Below are positions 1 through 5,434 of a DNA stretch of 5,434 nucleotides, in pieces. A program made the translations under genes and the position numbers. Numbering within the stretch: the stretch's first letter is position 1; the number at the start of each line of letters is the position of its first letter. Origin of the DNA: Chlorobiota bacterium. GTDB taxonomy: Bacteria; Bacteroidota; Ignavibacteria; Kapaibacteriales; NICIL-2. The stretch lies in NCBI GenBank assembly GCA_003695605.1, contig RFIK01000089.1, forward strand, positions 1 through 5,434, in the 5' to 3' direction. The notes below the pieces were generated by a model. That model was not told where the DNA came from and did not search any database. It saw only the letters and a list, made by a program, of their open reading frames with translations.

Positions 1-1050
1 TGCATTTTCTCGACCGAGTTCGCGCTCCGCATGATGGGAGATGTCCAGGAATACTTCATTGCCAACAACGTGCGCAATTTTTACTCCGTCTCGATCTCCG
101 GCTACCACATCGCCGAGGCAGGTGCCAACCCAATCACCCAACTTGCGTTCACACTCGCAAACGGCTTCACCTACGTCGAGTACTACCTCTCGCGCGGCAT
201 GCACATTGACGATTTCGCCCCGAATCTGTCGTTCTTTTTCTCCAACGGCCTCGATCCTGAGTACTCGGTCATCGGACGTGTTGCGCGGCGCATCTGGGCA
301 AAAGCGATCAAGTACAAGTACGGCGGCAACGAGCGCTCACAAATGCTCAAGTACCACATCCAAACATCGGGACGCTCGCTCCATGCGCAAGAGATTGCGT
401 TCAACGACATCCGCACCACACTGCAAGCGCTCTACGCCATCTTCGATAACTGCAACTCGCTCCACACGAACGCCTACGATGAAGCAATCACCACACCGAC
501 GGAAGAATCTGTCCGCCGTGCCGTTGCGATTCAGCTCATCATCAACAAAGAGCTTGGGCTAGCGAAGAACGAGAATCCTTGGCAAGGTTCATTCATTATC
601 GAGGAGCTGACCGATCTTGTCGAAGAAGCTGTGTACATGGAGTTCCAACGGCTCAACGAGCGTGGTGGCGTGCTAGGCGCAATGGAATTGATGTACCAAC
701 GCAACAAGATCCAGGAAGAATCGCTCTACTATGAATCGCTCAAGCACAGCGGCCAGCTTCCAATCATCGGCGTCAATACGTTCTTGGCAAAGGACGGCTC
801 GCCGACGATCGTCCCCGGTGAGGTTATTCGCTCAACGACGGAGGAAAAAGAACAACAGATTGCTAATCTTGAAGCATTCTGGCGACGCAATGCTGAGCGC
901 GCACCTGCAGCACTGCAGCGGCTCAAGGACACTGCACGACGTGGCCAGAACATCTTCGAAACGCTCATGGACGTCTGCAATGTCTGCTCGCTTGGGCAGA
1001 TGACCCATGCACTCTATCAAGTCGGTGGGCAGTATCGGCGCAACATGTGA
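1..1050 (+). CDS. icmF: Fused isobutyryl-CoA mutase (IcmF), C-terminal mutase domain, 5' partial
   Basis: The reading frame is open from the first base (C-I-F-S-T-E-F) to TGA at 1048-1050, giving 349 residues of a protein that begins outside the window. It matches the C-terminal part of the adenosylcobalamin-dependent acyl-CoA mutase barrel. SISGYHIAEAGANP (residues 31-44) carries the active-site His (residue 36, equivalent to His244 of methylmalonyl-CoA mutase). It is followed by DDFAPNLSFFFSNG (70-83), QTSGRSLHAQ (121-130) and NSLHTNAYDEA (152-162). The segment LDPEYSVIGRVARRIW (84-99) and the ending GGQYRRNM are typical of IcmF. Ordinary methylmalonyl-CoA mutase differs there and usually continues into a C-terminal B12 domain. 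Known IcmF proteins have the order B12 domain, MeaB-like GTPase, mutase; the first two would lie upstream here. The enzyme interconverts isobutyryl- and n-butyryl-CoA, or related branched acyl-CoAs. The exact substrate cannot be fixed from this fragment, and a separate mutase large subunit without a B12 domain is a less likely alternative. Confidence 0.88.
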   Translation, partial: CIFSTEFALRMMGDVQEYFIANNVRNFYSVSISGYHIAEAGANPITQLAFTLANGFTYVEYYLSRGMHIDDFAPNLSFFFSNGLDPEYSVIGRVARRIWAKAIKYKYGGNERSQMLKYHIQTSGRSLHAQEIAFNDIRTTLQALYAIFDNCNSLHTNAYDEAITTPTEESVRRAVAIQLIINKELGLAKNENPWQGSFIIEELTDLVEEAVYMEFQRLNERGGVLGAMELMYQRNKIQEESLYYESLKHSGQLPIIGVNTFLAKDGSPTIVPGEVIRSTTEEKEQQIANLEAFWRRNAERAPAALQRLKDTARRGQNIFETLMDVCNVCSLGQMTHALYQVGGQYRRNM

Positions 1051-2184
1051 TCAACGCACAATGACCGTCGGGTCGAGTCGCACTGCACCATGCCACAGTT
1101 CGAAGTGCACAAAGGCACCGCTGAGCGTTTCCCCGCTGGTGCCGATGGTTTCTCCACCGTCCACATGTTGCCCTTCGCGGACGTATGCTCGCTCCACGTT
1201 GCCATAGACGGTGCGAATACCGTCACGGTGTTCAACGATAACGACGATATTCATCGCGGGTAGCCGACGCACGGAAACAACCTTCCCAGCAGCTGGAGCC
1301 TTGATAGGAGTGCCGACCGGCACTGCAATATCCACCCCCGGATTGAAGGCACGGGCTCCCGTCAAAGGATGCCGATACTCGCCATAGCCGCGGAGGATCG
1401 CGCCACGCACTGGTGGGCGGAGGAAGGCAAGATTAGCTGAGTGCGCAGATTTCCCTTTCGGAGCTGAAGAGCGTTCGGTGCGACTGAGCCGTTCAATACT
1501 CCGCTTGATTGTCTCGATGGTCTTCCGCAGGCTACGAAGCTCATCGGCAATAGCCTGCCGATTCTGCCGGAGCTTTTCGAGAAGCTGCGTGCGCAGCATA
1601 AGCATCCGCTGCAAGCGCTGCTGTTCTCGCTGCTGCTGTGCAAGCAGGAGCTGACGCGCCGCGCGGTACTGTCGCAAACGGTTGAGAGCGTCGGCTGTAC
1701 TATCACGCTGCTGTTGCGTCGAGTGGAGACGCGCGTCCATCGAACGCACCGCAGCGCTGATGATGGCGGTATCGAGTCCGGCATCATCGTCGTCGCGCAT
1801 GTCTGCGGTAACAAGGAGCACGATGAAGCGCCGCCACTGCTCGTAATTGCGGCTATAATCGCTTCTGTGGCGCTGATGCTCGCTTTGGAGTGCGCGGAGT
1901 TGTTCGTCGAGTACGCGGAGTTCACTATCGAGCAATCGCAAGTAGCGCTGCTGACGTTCGATGAGCTGTCGGAGCTGCTCGGCAGCTTTAGCAGTGGTTT
2001 TCTCCTTCTCAGCAAGCTCCTTGATCATCTGCTCCCGCTGTTGAATGCTGCGCTGGAGCGATAGCAGCTCTCGCTGGCGTGCCTGGATGCTGCTACGATC
2101 CGAAGTCGTACGGTTACGGGACCGCTGCGCATCAGCAACAGTCGCTGAAATACTGATCAACACCAGCAGAAGCAGCAACCGCAT
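1051..2184 (-). CDS. EnvC-like murein hydrolase activator: secreted coiled coil plus degenerate LytM/M23 domain
   Basis: This is a complete 377-residue protein. A signal peptide (hydrophobic residues 3-12, likely cut after Ala-Asp-Ala19) sends it to the periplasm. Two long charged Gln/Arg/Leu-rich coiled coils follow (about 33-118 and 145-236), broken by a hydrophobic patch and an Asp-rich turn (DDDD, 131-134). Residues 255-377 form a LytM (peptidase M23) domain. The catalytic positions of LytM are largely lost: the first zinc His is Asn281 (NPGVD, Asp285 kept), the Y-x-H His is Asn329 (TVYGN), and the HxH motif reads F358-V-H360. This coiled-coil plus eroded LytM layout is that of EnvC, which does not cut murein itself but activates amidases under FtsEX control; that role is inferred here. 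M23 endopeptidase activity is possible but unlikely. The gene starts three bases after the murA stop, so it is probably co-transcribed and translationally coupled. No clear ribosome binding site precedes the ATG. Confidence 0.85.
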   Translation of the reverse strand: MRLLLLLVLISISATVADAQRSRNRTTSDRSSIQARQRELLSLQRSIQQREQMIKELAEKEKTTAKAAEQLRQLIERQQRYLRLLDSELRVLDEQLRALQSEHQRHRSDYSRNYEQWRRFIVLLVTADMRDDDDAGLDTAIISAAVRSMDARLHSTQQQRDSTADALNRLRQYRAARQLLLAQQQREQQRLQRMLMLRTQLLEKLRQNRQAIADELRSLRKTIETIKRSIERLSRTERSSAPKGKSAHSANLAFLRPPVRGAILRGYGEYRHPLTGARAFNPGVDIAVPVGTPIKAPAAGKVVSVRRLPAMNIVVIVEHRDGIRTVYGNVERAYVREGQHVDGGETIGTSGETLSGAFVHFELWHGAVRLDPTVIVR

Positions 2185-2187
2185 CGC

Positions 2188-3456
2188 TCAGTACTCGTCG
2201 GTTGGAATACGCACTATCTGCCCGCCGAGTTGCTGCAGACGTTCCTCCATTCGTTCGTAGCCGCGGTCGAGATGATAGACGCGGAGAACCTCGGTCGTCC
2301 CTTCTGCAACCAGACCTGCTAAAACGAGCGATGCACTCGCGCGCAAGTCGCTGGACATAACTGTTGCCCCCTGCAATCGAGCACCGCCAGTGACAATCGC
2401 TGTGCTGTCGGCTACTTCGATCTCTGCTCCCAATCTGCGGAGTTCGGGTACGTGCCCAAAGCGCGTCGGGTAAATCGTTTCGGTTATCCGGGAGGTGCCA
2501 TGCGCAGTGAGCATGAGCGTGATCCACTGCGCTTGAACGTCTGTTGGGAAACCGGGATATGGTGCCGTTGTTACGTTCGTTGGACTGATCTCACTATCGC
2601 AGCGAAGGCTGATAGTGCTGCCATCGACATCGAGGGTGCACCCGATTTCCTCGAGCTTATCGAGCACTGCTGCAAGGTGGTAGGGATTGACGTGGACCAG
2701 CCGGACCGATCCACGTGTTGCTGCAGCTGCAATGAGGTACGTTGCTGCTTCGATTCGATCGGGAATGTTCTCGATCACCTCAAGGGGCGTGAGCGCTGGA
2801 ACGCCGACAATGCGCAGCGTGGACGTTCCGATTCCTTCGATCTGCGCTCCCATTGCAACGAGCATCTGCGCCAGCGCCGTTACCTCTGGCTCGATAGCAG
2901 CGTTCGTGAGGATCGTTTCGCCCTCGGCGAGCGAGGCTGCGTAGAGAATGTTTACCGTCGCGCCGACCGATGGCACATCCAAATGGATGGCACCCCCGTG
3001 CAAACGCTCAGCGCGCGCAGTTATGTAGCCATGCTCGACGTCAATGTCGGCGCCGAGTTTTTCCATTCCTTTCAGATGCAAATCCACCGGACGGGGACCG
3101 AATGCACAACCGCCAGGGAGCGACACGCGCGCGCGTCCGTACCGGGCAAGGAGCGGACCGAGTACGTAAATCGAGGCACGCATTTTCTTGACGTGTTCGT
3201 AGGGTGCTTCGAACGAGGAAATCGATCGTGTATCGAGGAACAGCTCGCCGCCAGGAGAGAGCTCTACGTGCGCACCAAGCCGCGCCAACAGCCGTGACAT
3301 CGTCCATACATCGCGGAGATTCGGCGTCCGACGGATGCGATAGATACCCGGGGCAAGCAGTGTTGCGGGCATGAGCGCCAGAACTGCGTTCTTCGAACCT
3401 GCAACGGCGATCGTGCCGCGAAGGGGGCGGCCACCTTCGATGATAAATTTGTCCAT
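2188..3456 (-). CDS. murA: UDP-N-acetylglucosamine 1-carboxyvinyltransferase MurA
   Basis: MurA transfers enolpyruvate from phosphoenolpyruvate to UDP-GlcNAc, the first committed step of peptidoglycan synthesis in the cytoplasm. The 422-residue protein is close to the E. coli length (419) and complete. Visible family residues are Lys22-Asn23 (GSKNA), Arg93 (KKMRAS), the catalytic Cys117 in LPGGCAFGPRPVDLH, Asp306 in YPGFPTDVQAQ, Asp370-Leu-Arg-Ala-Ser, and Arg398 in HLDRGYE. The Cys at 117 predicts fosfomycin sensitivity, because Asp variants are resistant. The frame is open 28 codons further upstream, but MDKFIIEGG is the normal MurA N-terminus, so 3456 was chosen as the start. No Shine-Dalgarno sequence is visible before it. 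It is the first gene of a likely two-gene leftward unit with the EnvC-like gene and is divergent from thpR. All key residues are intact. Confidence 0.97.
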   Translation of the reverse strand: MDKFIIEGGRPLRGTIAVAGSKNAVLALMPATLLAPGIYRIRRTPNLRDVWTMSRLLARLGAHVELSPGGELFLDTRSISSFEAPYEHVKKMRASIYVLGPLLARYGRARVSLPGGCAFGPRPVDLHLKGMEKLGADIDVEHGYITARAERLHGGAIHLDVPSVGATVNILYAASLAEGETILTNAAIEPEVTALAQMLVAMGAQIEGIGTSTLRIVGVPALTPLEVIENIPDRIEAATYLIAAAATRGSVRLVHVNPYHLAAVLDKLEEIGCTLDVDGSTISLRCDSEISPTNVTTAPYPGFPTDVQAQWITLMLTAHGTSRITETIYPTRFGHVPELRRLGAEIEVADSTAIVTGGARLQGATVMSSDLRASASLVLAGLVAEGTTEVLRVYHLDRGYERMEERLQQLGGQIVRIPTDEY

Positions 3457-3564
3457 TGACACAAGCGGGTAGAGTATGACGGCTCGCGTCCTCGTCTGGA
3501 AGGAACACCAGATGGAGTGCTGCACGAAATTACGCCACATTCAACGACACGGAAGCAACCGTTG
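3457..3564. promoter_or_regulatory. Divergent spacer between murA and thpR
   Basis: This 108-base stretch separates two genes transcribed away from each other, so it should hold both promoters. On the minus strand TAATTTCG (3532-3525) is one base off the FCB -7 element TAnnTTTG, but the nearest upstream TTG (3558-3556) is 23 bases away, longer than usual. No convincing -35/-10 pair was found for thpR. The promoter role rests on gene layout rather than on a clear motif. Confidence 0.35.
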
Positions 3565-4119
3565 ATGCAACCGAACTGGTTTGTCGCCATCGAAGCTGTA
3601 GCCGAGCAACCCCTCTCGTTTCCACCTCTTGCCCGAGGGATGCGATTGCTCCATCCAGCCGATTACCACGTTACGATCGCATTCTTTGGACAACTGCCCT
3701 TTGATCCGAGCGATCGCATCGCTGGGCTGCTACGCCAGATACGCTCTGAGCGTTTTTGCGCTGTTGCAACGGAAGCACTGCTCCTGCCGCGGCGGGACTA
3801 TGCCAGCGTCGTTGCGCTCGGTTTCGGTGAGAGTAGCGAAACGCTTCGGCGCGTGATCACCGAGTGGCGTGATCGCTTGCGTTCGGCGGTTGACCTTGCA
3901 CCAGAGCGGCGGTCTGTACTTCCGCATCTGACCGTTGCACGGATGAAGCCTTGCCGCGACCATCGTGCAATACAGGAACGCAGCAGGTGGGTAAACGAAC
4001 TCACAGAGCGGCTCCCCGTCATGTTCTCCTTCCGGCGGATCGGACTCTACACCTGGCAGGATCCGCGCCTGCCGAATCATCCGCACTACCGTGCGACACG
4101 CTGGATCGAGCTGGAGTGA
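3565..4119 (+). CDS. thpR: RNA 2',3'-cyclic phosphodiesterase (2H phosphoesterase, ThpR/LigT family)
   Basis: This 184-residue cytoplasmic protein has the length of the family (E. coli ThpR is 176) and the two signature HxTx motifs of 2H phosphoesterases: H35-V-T37 in DYHVTIAFFGQL and H121-L-T123 in LPHLTVARMK. Family members hydrolyse 2',3'-cyclic phosphate RNA ends to 2'-phosphates, and some show RNA ligase activity in vitro; the cellular role is generally unclear. The N-terminus NWFVAIE and the C-terminal strand FRRIGLYTW also fit the fold. The frame is open 16 codons upstream to an ATG at 3517. The start at 3565 was preferred because it gives the normal N-terminus and follows a GGAAG at 3551-3555 with 9-base spacing. 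It is divergent from murA and convergent with the next gene, with only 28 bases between the stops and no hairpin terminator visible. No link to the neighbouring wall genes is evident. Confidence 0.93.
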   Translation: MQPNWFVAIEAVAEQPLSFPPLARGMRLLHPADYHVTIAFFGQLPFDPSDRIAGLLRQIRSERFCAVATEALLLPRRDYASVVALGFGESSETLRRVITEWRDRLRSAVDLAPERRSVLPHLTVARMKPCRDHRAIQERSRWVNELTERLPVMFSFRRIGLYTWQDPRLPNHPHYRATRWIELE

Positions 4120-4147
4120 TTCCTTCCCTCCTCTGTCGGGGCACCGC

Positions 4148-4852
4148 CTACCGCTCGCTGAGTGCACGCATGAGTTTCCGCTTGGCCACCGGGAGGATCG
4201 TTTCGGCATACGGGAAATCCAGTTCTGTCTCGCATGCGAATGTTGCGGGGTTAGGTAGCTCCGGGTACTGCTCGATCAACCGATGCTTGACAGCTTCAGG
4301 TGCTTCCCACACGCCACGATTGCGGAGGGAGAGTATCTCTGTTGTGCGGAGTGCACGATAGCGGTCGCCGTGTTCGACTATCTGTGCGCTTGTATAGCGC
4401 AACACGTGGAGTGTGCACGTTCGGTGCTCTGGGATGAGAACGTATCCTTCGCTGGTGTACATCGGGAGCAGTCCGACGCTCGTAATCGAGATGTTTTCTT
4501 CGACAAAGTCGAACAATGCTGCTCCTTCCTCGATTGCTTCTGCAAGTCTAGGCATAGCCCACCGAATCAGCTCGAACAGTTGCTCGAGCACATCACGCTG
4601 TGAGCGCTCGACCGAGCGATTCTCATCTGGTGCTGGGAGTACCTGCATCTGCTCACTCGGGTGTAACTGTTCATGTTCCTGGAGAACACGCTCGAGTGTG
4701 CGGTAAATCCCAATGAGTTCCTGCAGCGCTGGGTAGAGTTGGTTGCGACGGAACTGTGCAACGAGCCAATCAATCGCTGCGCAGATTTCGTACTGCCGCC
4801 GCTCGAGATCATCGAACGGTTGGGTGAAGAGTTCTAACGACAGGTGATACAT
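4148..4852 (-). CDS. Conserved-looking hypothetical protein, 234 residues, function unknown
   Basis: I do not recognise this protein. The gene is supported by a strong GGAGG seven bases before the ATG, a good promoter match further upstream, and protein-like composition. The first 115 residues look alpha-helical, with amphipathic stretches at about 14-65 and 84-118 joined by a Pro/Asp/Glu-containing linker (70-82). Residues 120-234 look mixed alpha/beta, with probable strands at SITSVGLLPMY, EGYVLIPE and CTLHVLRY, then RALRTTEILSL, a PNPATF motif (200-205) and a basic C-terminus (KRKLMRALSER). There is no signal peptide, membrane span, zinc-binding Cys cluster or nucleotide-binding loop, so it is probably cytosolic. 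The frame stays open upstream to 5302, but that part is antisense to mraY and is excluded. The stop is TAG. It is divergent from mraY and convergent with thpR, so it appears to be a single-gene transcript. No function is assigned. Confidence 0.85.
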   Translation of the reverse strand: MYHLSLELFTQPFDDLERRQYEICAAIDWLVAQFRRNQLYPALQELIGIYRTLERVLQEHEQLHPSEQMQVLPAPDENRSVERSQRDVLEQLFELIRWAMPRLAEAIEEGAALFDFVEENISITSVGLLPMYTSEGYVLIPEHRTCTLHVLRYTSAQIVEHGDRYRALRTTEILSLRNRGVWEAPEAVKHRLIEQYPELPNPATFACETELDFPYAETILPVAKRKLMRALSER

Positions 4853-4859
4853 GGCAGAA

Positions 4860-4864
4860 CCTCC
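4860..4864 (-). promoter_or_regulatory. Shine-Dalgarno site GGAGG deciding the start at 4852
   Basis: The minus strand reads ACGGAGGTTCTGCC directly before the ATG, so a full GGAGG sits seven bases from it. This favours the start at 4852 over the in-frame ATG eight codons upstream (4876) and over any start inside the mraY antisense region. It is the strongest ribosome binding site in the window; murA, the EnvC-like gene and mraY have none as clear. Confidence 0.8.
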
Positions 4865-4885
4865 GTCGTTGACCATCGTCACATA

Positions 4886-4916
4886 CAAACATATCGGCAG
4901 TGTCGGTTCCAACAAT
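4886..4916 (-). promoter_or_regulatory. Candidate FCB-type promoter for the 4852 gene (ATTG-N19-TATGTTTG)
   Basis: On the minus strand, TATGTTTG (4893-4886) matches the Bacteroidota -7 consensus TAnnTTTG exactly. TTG within ATTG (4916-4913) lies 19 bases upstream, the expected spacing for the -33 element. Transcription would start a few bases downstream, leaving a leader of roughly 25-30 bases that contains the GGAGG site. The match is by eye, and its value depends on the organism really belonging to that group. Confidence 0.45.
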
Positions 4917-4919
4917 AGC

Positions 4920-4955
4920 AGTAGCAATGCCTCAGTGCTGCTACTTGCACGCAAG
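4920..4955. repeat. Two adjoining inverted repeats between the unknown gene and mraY
   Basis: AGTAGCA (4920-4926) pairs with TGCTACT (4939-4945) as a seven-base stem with a 12-base loop; a shifted register with one G-U pair and a 9-base loop also works. CTTGC-AC-GCAAG (4944-4955) follows at once and is a perfect five-base inverted repeat. No T-run follows, so it is not a typical terminator. An operator or leader structure for mraY is possible, but chance is not excluded. Confidence 0.25.
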
Positions 4956-5054
4956 GTCAAGCACCGCCGGCAGACGGAGCAAAAGCGGCATGTATATTCG
5001 CGCACACCTCGATGCATGCAGCAGCTGACCCATTTACCGAGACAGAACCCAGCG

Positions 5055-5434
5055 ATGCTTTTCGAACTCCTGCTCTGGATTGATCGAGTCTTTGCCCCAC
5101 CCGGTTTTGGCGTCTTTCGGTACGTAACGTTTCGTTCCGCAGCAGCAGCAATCACAGCGCTCGCGATTAGTTTCTTGGTTGGACCACGCATCATTGCGTT
5201 GCTTGCCAAACGGCAGATCGGCGAACGTGCAAAGGAAGAACTTGCTACGACCGGCAACCACGCAACGAAAGCCGGCACGCCGACGATGGGCGGGCTGATC
5301 ATTCTCCTTGCCGTGATTGTCCCAACGGTGCTCTGGGCAAGCGTCGCGAACGCCTTCGTGTGGACAATCGTTGCAGTAACCCTCTGGCTCGGTGCGGTTG
5401 GTTTTCTCGATGACTACCTCAAGGTCATTCGAAA
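5055..5434 (+). CDS. mraY: Phospho-N-acetylmuramoyl-pentapeptide-transferase MraY, 3' partial
   Basis: MraY moves phospho-MurNAc-pentapeptide from UDP to undecaprenyl phosphate in the inner membrane, forming lipid I. The window holds the first 126 codons and then runs off the end. The N-terminus (MLFELLLW, then FGVFRYVTFRSAAAAITAL) aligns with the E. coli protein (FNVFSYLTFRA). It is followed by the first membrane helix and GPR (43-45), the family motif AGTPTMGG (73-80), a second helix, and GFLDDYLKV (116-124), whose Asp119-Asp120 pair is the Mg-binding DD motif. The stretch before GTPTMGG (TTGNHATK) is less like the usual GPESHxxK loop. The start at 5055 was chosen by family alignment. The frame is open upstream to ATG 5016 and on to ATG 4851, but those extensions have no counterpart in MraY. 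No strong ribosome binding site or promoter was found. No wall gene precedes it on this strand, so it may be the first gene of its unit. Confidence 0.95.
   Translation, partial: MLFELLLWIDRVFAPPGFGVFRYVTFRSAAAAITALAISFLVGPRIIALLAKRQIGERAKEELATTGNHATKAGTPTMGGLIILLAVIVPTVLWASVANAFVWTIVAVTLWLGAVGFLDDYLKVIR

Noticed and set aside
41..562. A 173-codon Ser/Thr/Arg-rich frame on the plus strand
   Set aside because: It is a shifted frame inside icmF, with low-complexity composition and no recognisable motif.
1063..1077. GACC-GTCG-GGTC hairpin near the icmF end
   Set aside because: The stem is only four bases, lies inside the EnvC-like coding sequence and has no T-run, so it is not a supportable terminator.
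1714..2064. A 116-codon plus-strand frame that looks like a hydrophobic membrane protein
   Set aside because: It is antisense to the Gln/Arg/Leu coiled coil of the EnvC-like gene. The complement of such codons gives Leu, Ala and Ser runs, so the membrane look is an artefact.
2452..3297. A 281-codon open frame on the plus strand
   Set aside because: It lies wholly antisense to murA, which is intact and unambiguous. Its translation is rich in Cys, Arg and Trp with no domain pattern, as expected from the complement of a GC-rich gene.
3456..3461. A perfect TTGACA (-35 box) on the plus strand at the murA start
   Set aside because: No acceptable -10 hexamer lies 16-18 bases downstream; TAGAGT and TATGAC are far too close. 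It is probably chance.
4120..4147. Possible bidirectional terminator between thpR and the unknown gene
   Set aside because: The 28 bases are pyrimidine-rich with no stem of useful length and no T-run after a hairpin.
4993..5000. TATATTCG upstream of mraY as a promoter element
   Set aside because: It is one base from TAnnTTTG, but no TTG lies at the expected distance upstream and no -35 hexamer is present.
4853..5302. A 150-codon upstream extension of the unknown minus-strand gene
   Set aside because: It would run antisense through the start of mraY, and the strong GGAGG site supports the start at 4852. The extension is Ser/Arg/Cys-rich with no domain.

Overview
This is a moderately GC-rich, gene-dense bacterial window. 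It holds five recognisable or family-assignable genes and one I do not recognise. No rRNA, tRNA, CRISPR array, insertion sequence or prophage sign was seen. The gene content is ordinary chromosomal housekeeping. Three things point loosely to the Bacteroidota/Chlorobiota (FCB) assemblage, including its GC-richer lineages: an IcmF-type acyl-CoA mutase, a LytM protein of the degenerate EnvC style, and a promoter matching the TTG-N19-TAnnTTTG pattern of that group. The lineage is an inference, not something the sequence proves.

Layout from left to right. (1) Bases 1-1050 (+) are the C-terminal third of a fused B12-dependent acyl-CoA mutase (IcmF); the start lies outside the window. (2) Bases 1051-2184 (-) encode a secreted coiled-coil protein with a C-terminal LytM domain whose active site is eroded, as in EnvC amidase activators. 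Its stop codon abuts the icmF stop with no base between them. (3) Bases 2188-3456 (-) are a complete murA, three bases upstream of the EnvC-like gene, so the two probably form one transcript. (4) After a 108-base divergent spacer, bases 3565-4119 (+) encode a 2H-phosphoesterase (ThpR/LigT, RNA 2',3'-cyclic phosphodiesterase). (5) Bases 4148-4852 (-) encode a 234-residue protein of unknown function with a strong GGAGG ribosome binding site and a good FCB-type promoter. (6) From 5055 (+) to the window end is the first third of mraY.

Three of the six genes act on peptidoglycan. MurA makes the first committed precursor in the cytoplasm, MraY makes lipid I at the membrane, and the EnvC-like protein probably controls murein cleavage in the periplasm. 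They are not one operon: murA and the EnvC-like gene run leftward, while mraY runs rightward and is separated from them by thpR and the unknown gene. IcmF (carbon-skeleton rearrangement of acyl-CoAs) and ThpR (RNA end chemistry) have no visible link to the wall genes. I found no clearly novel system. The items most worth a second look are the unknown 4148-4852 protein with its shared control region with mraY, and the degenerate LytM domain.
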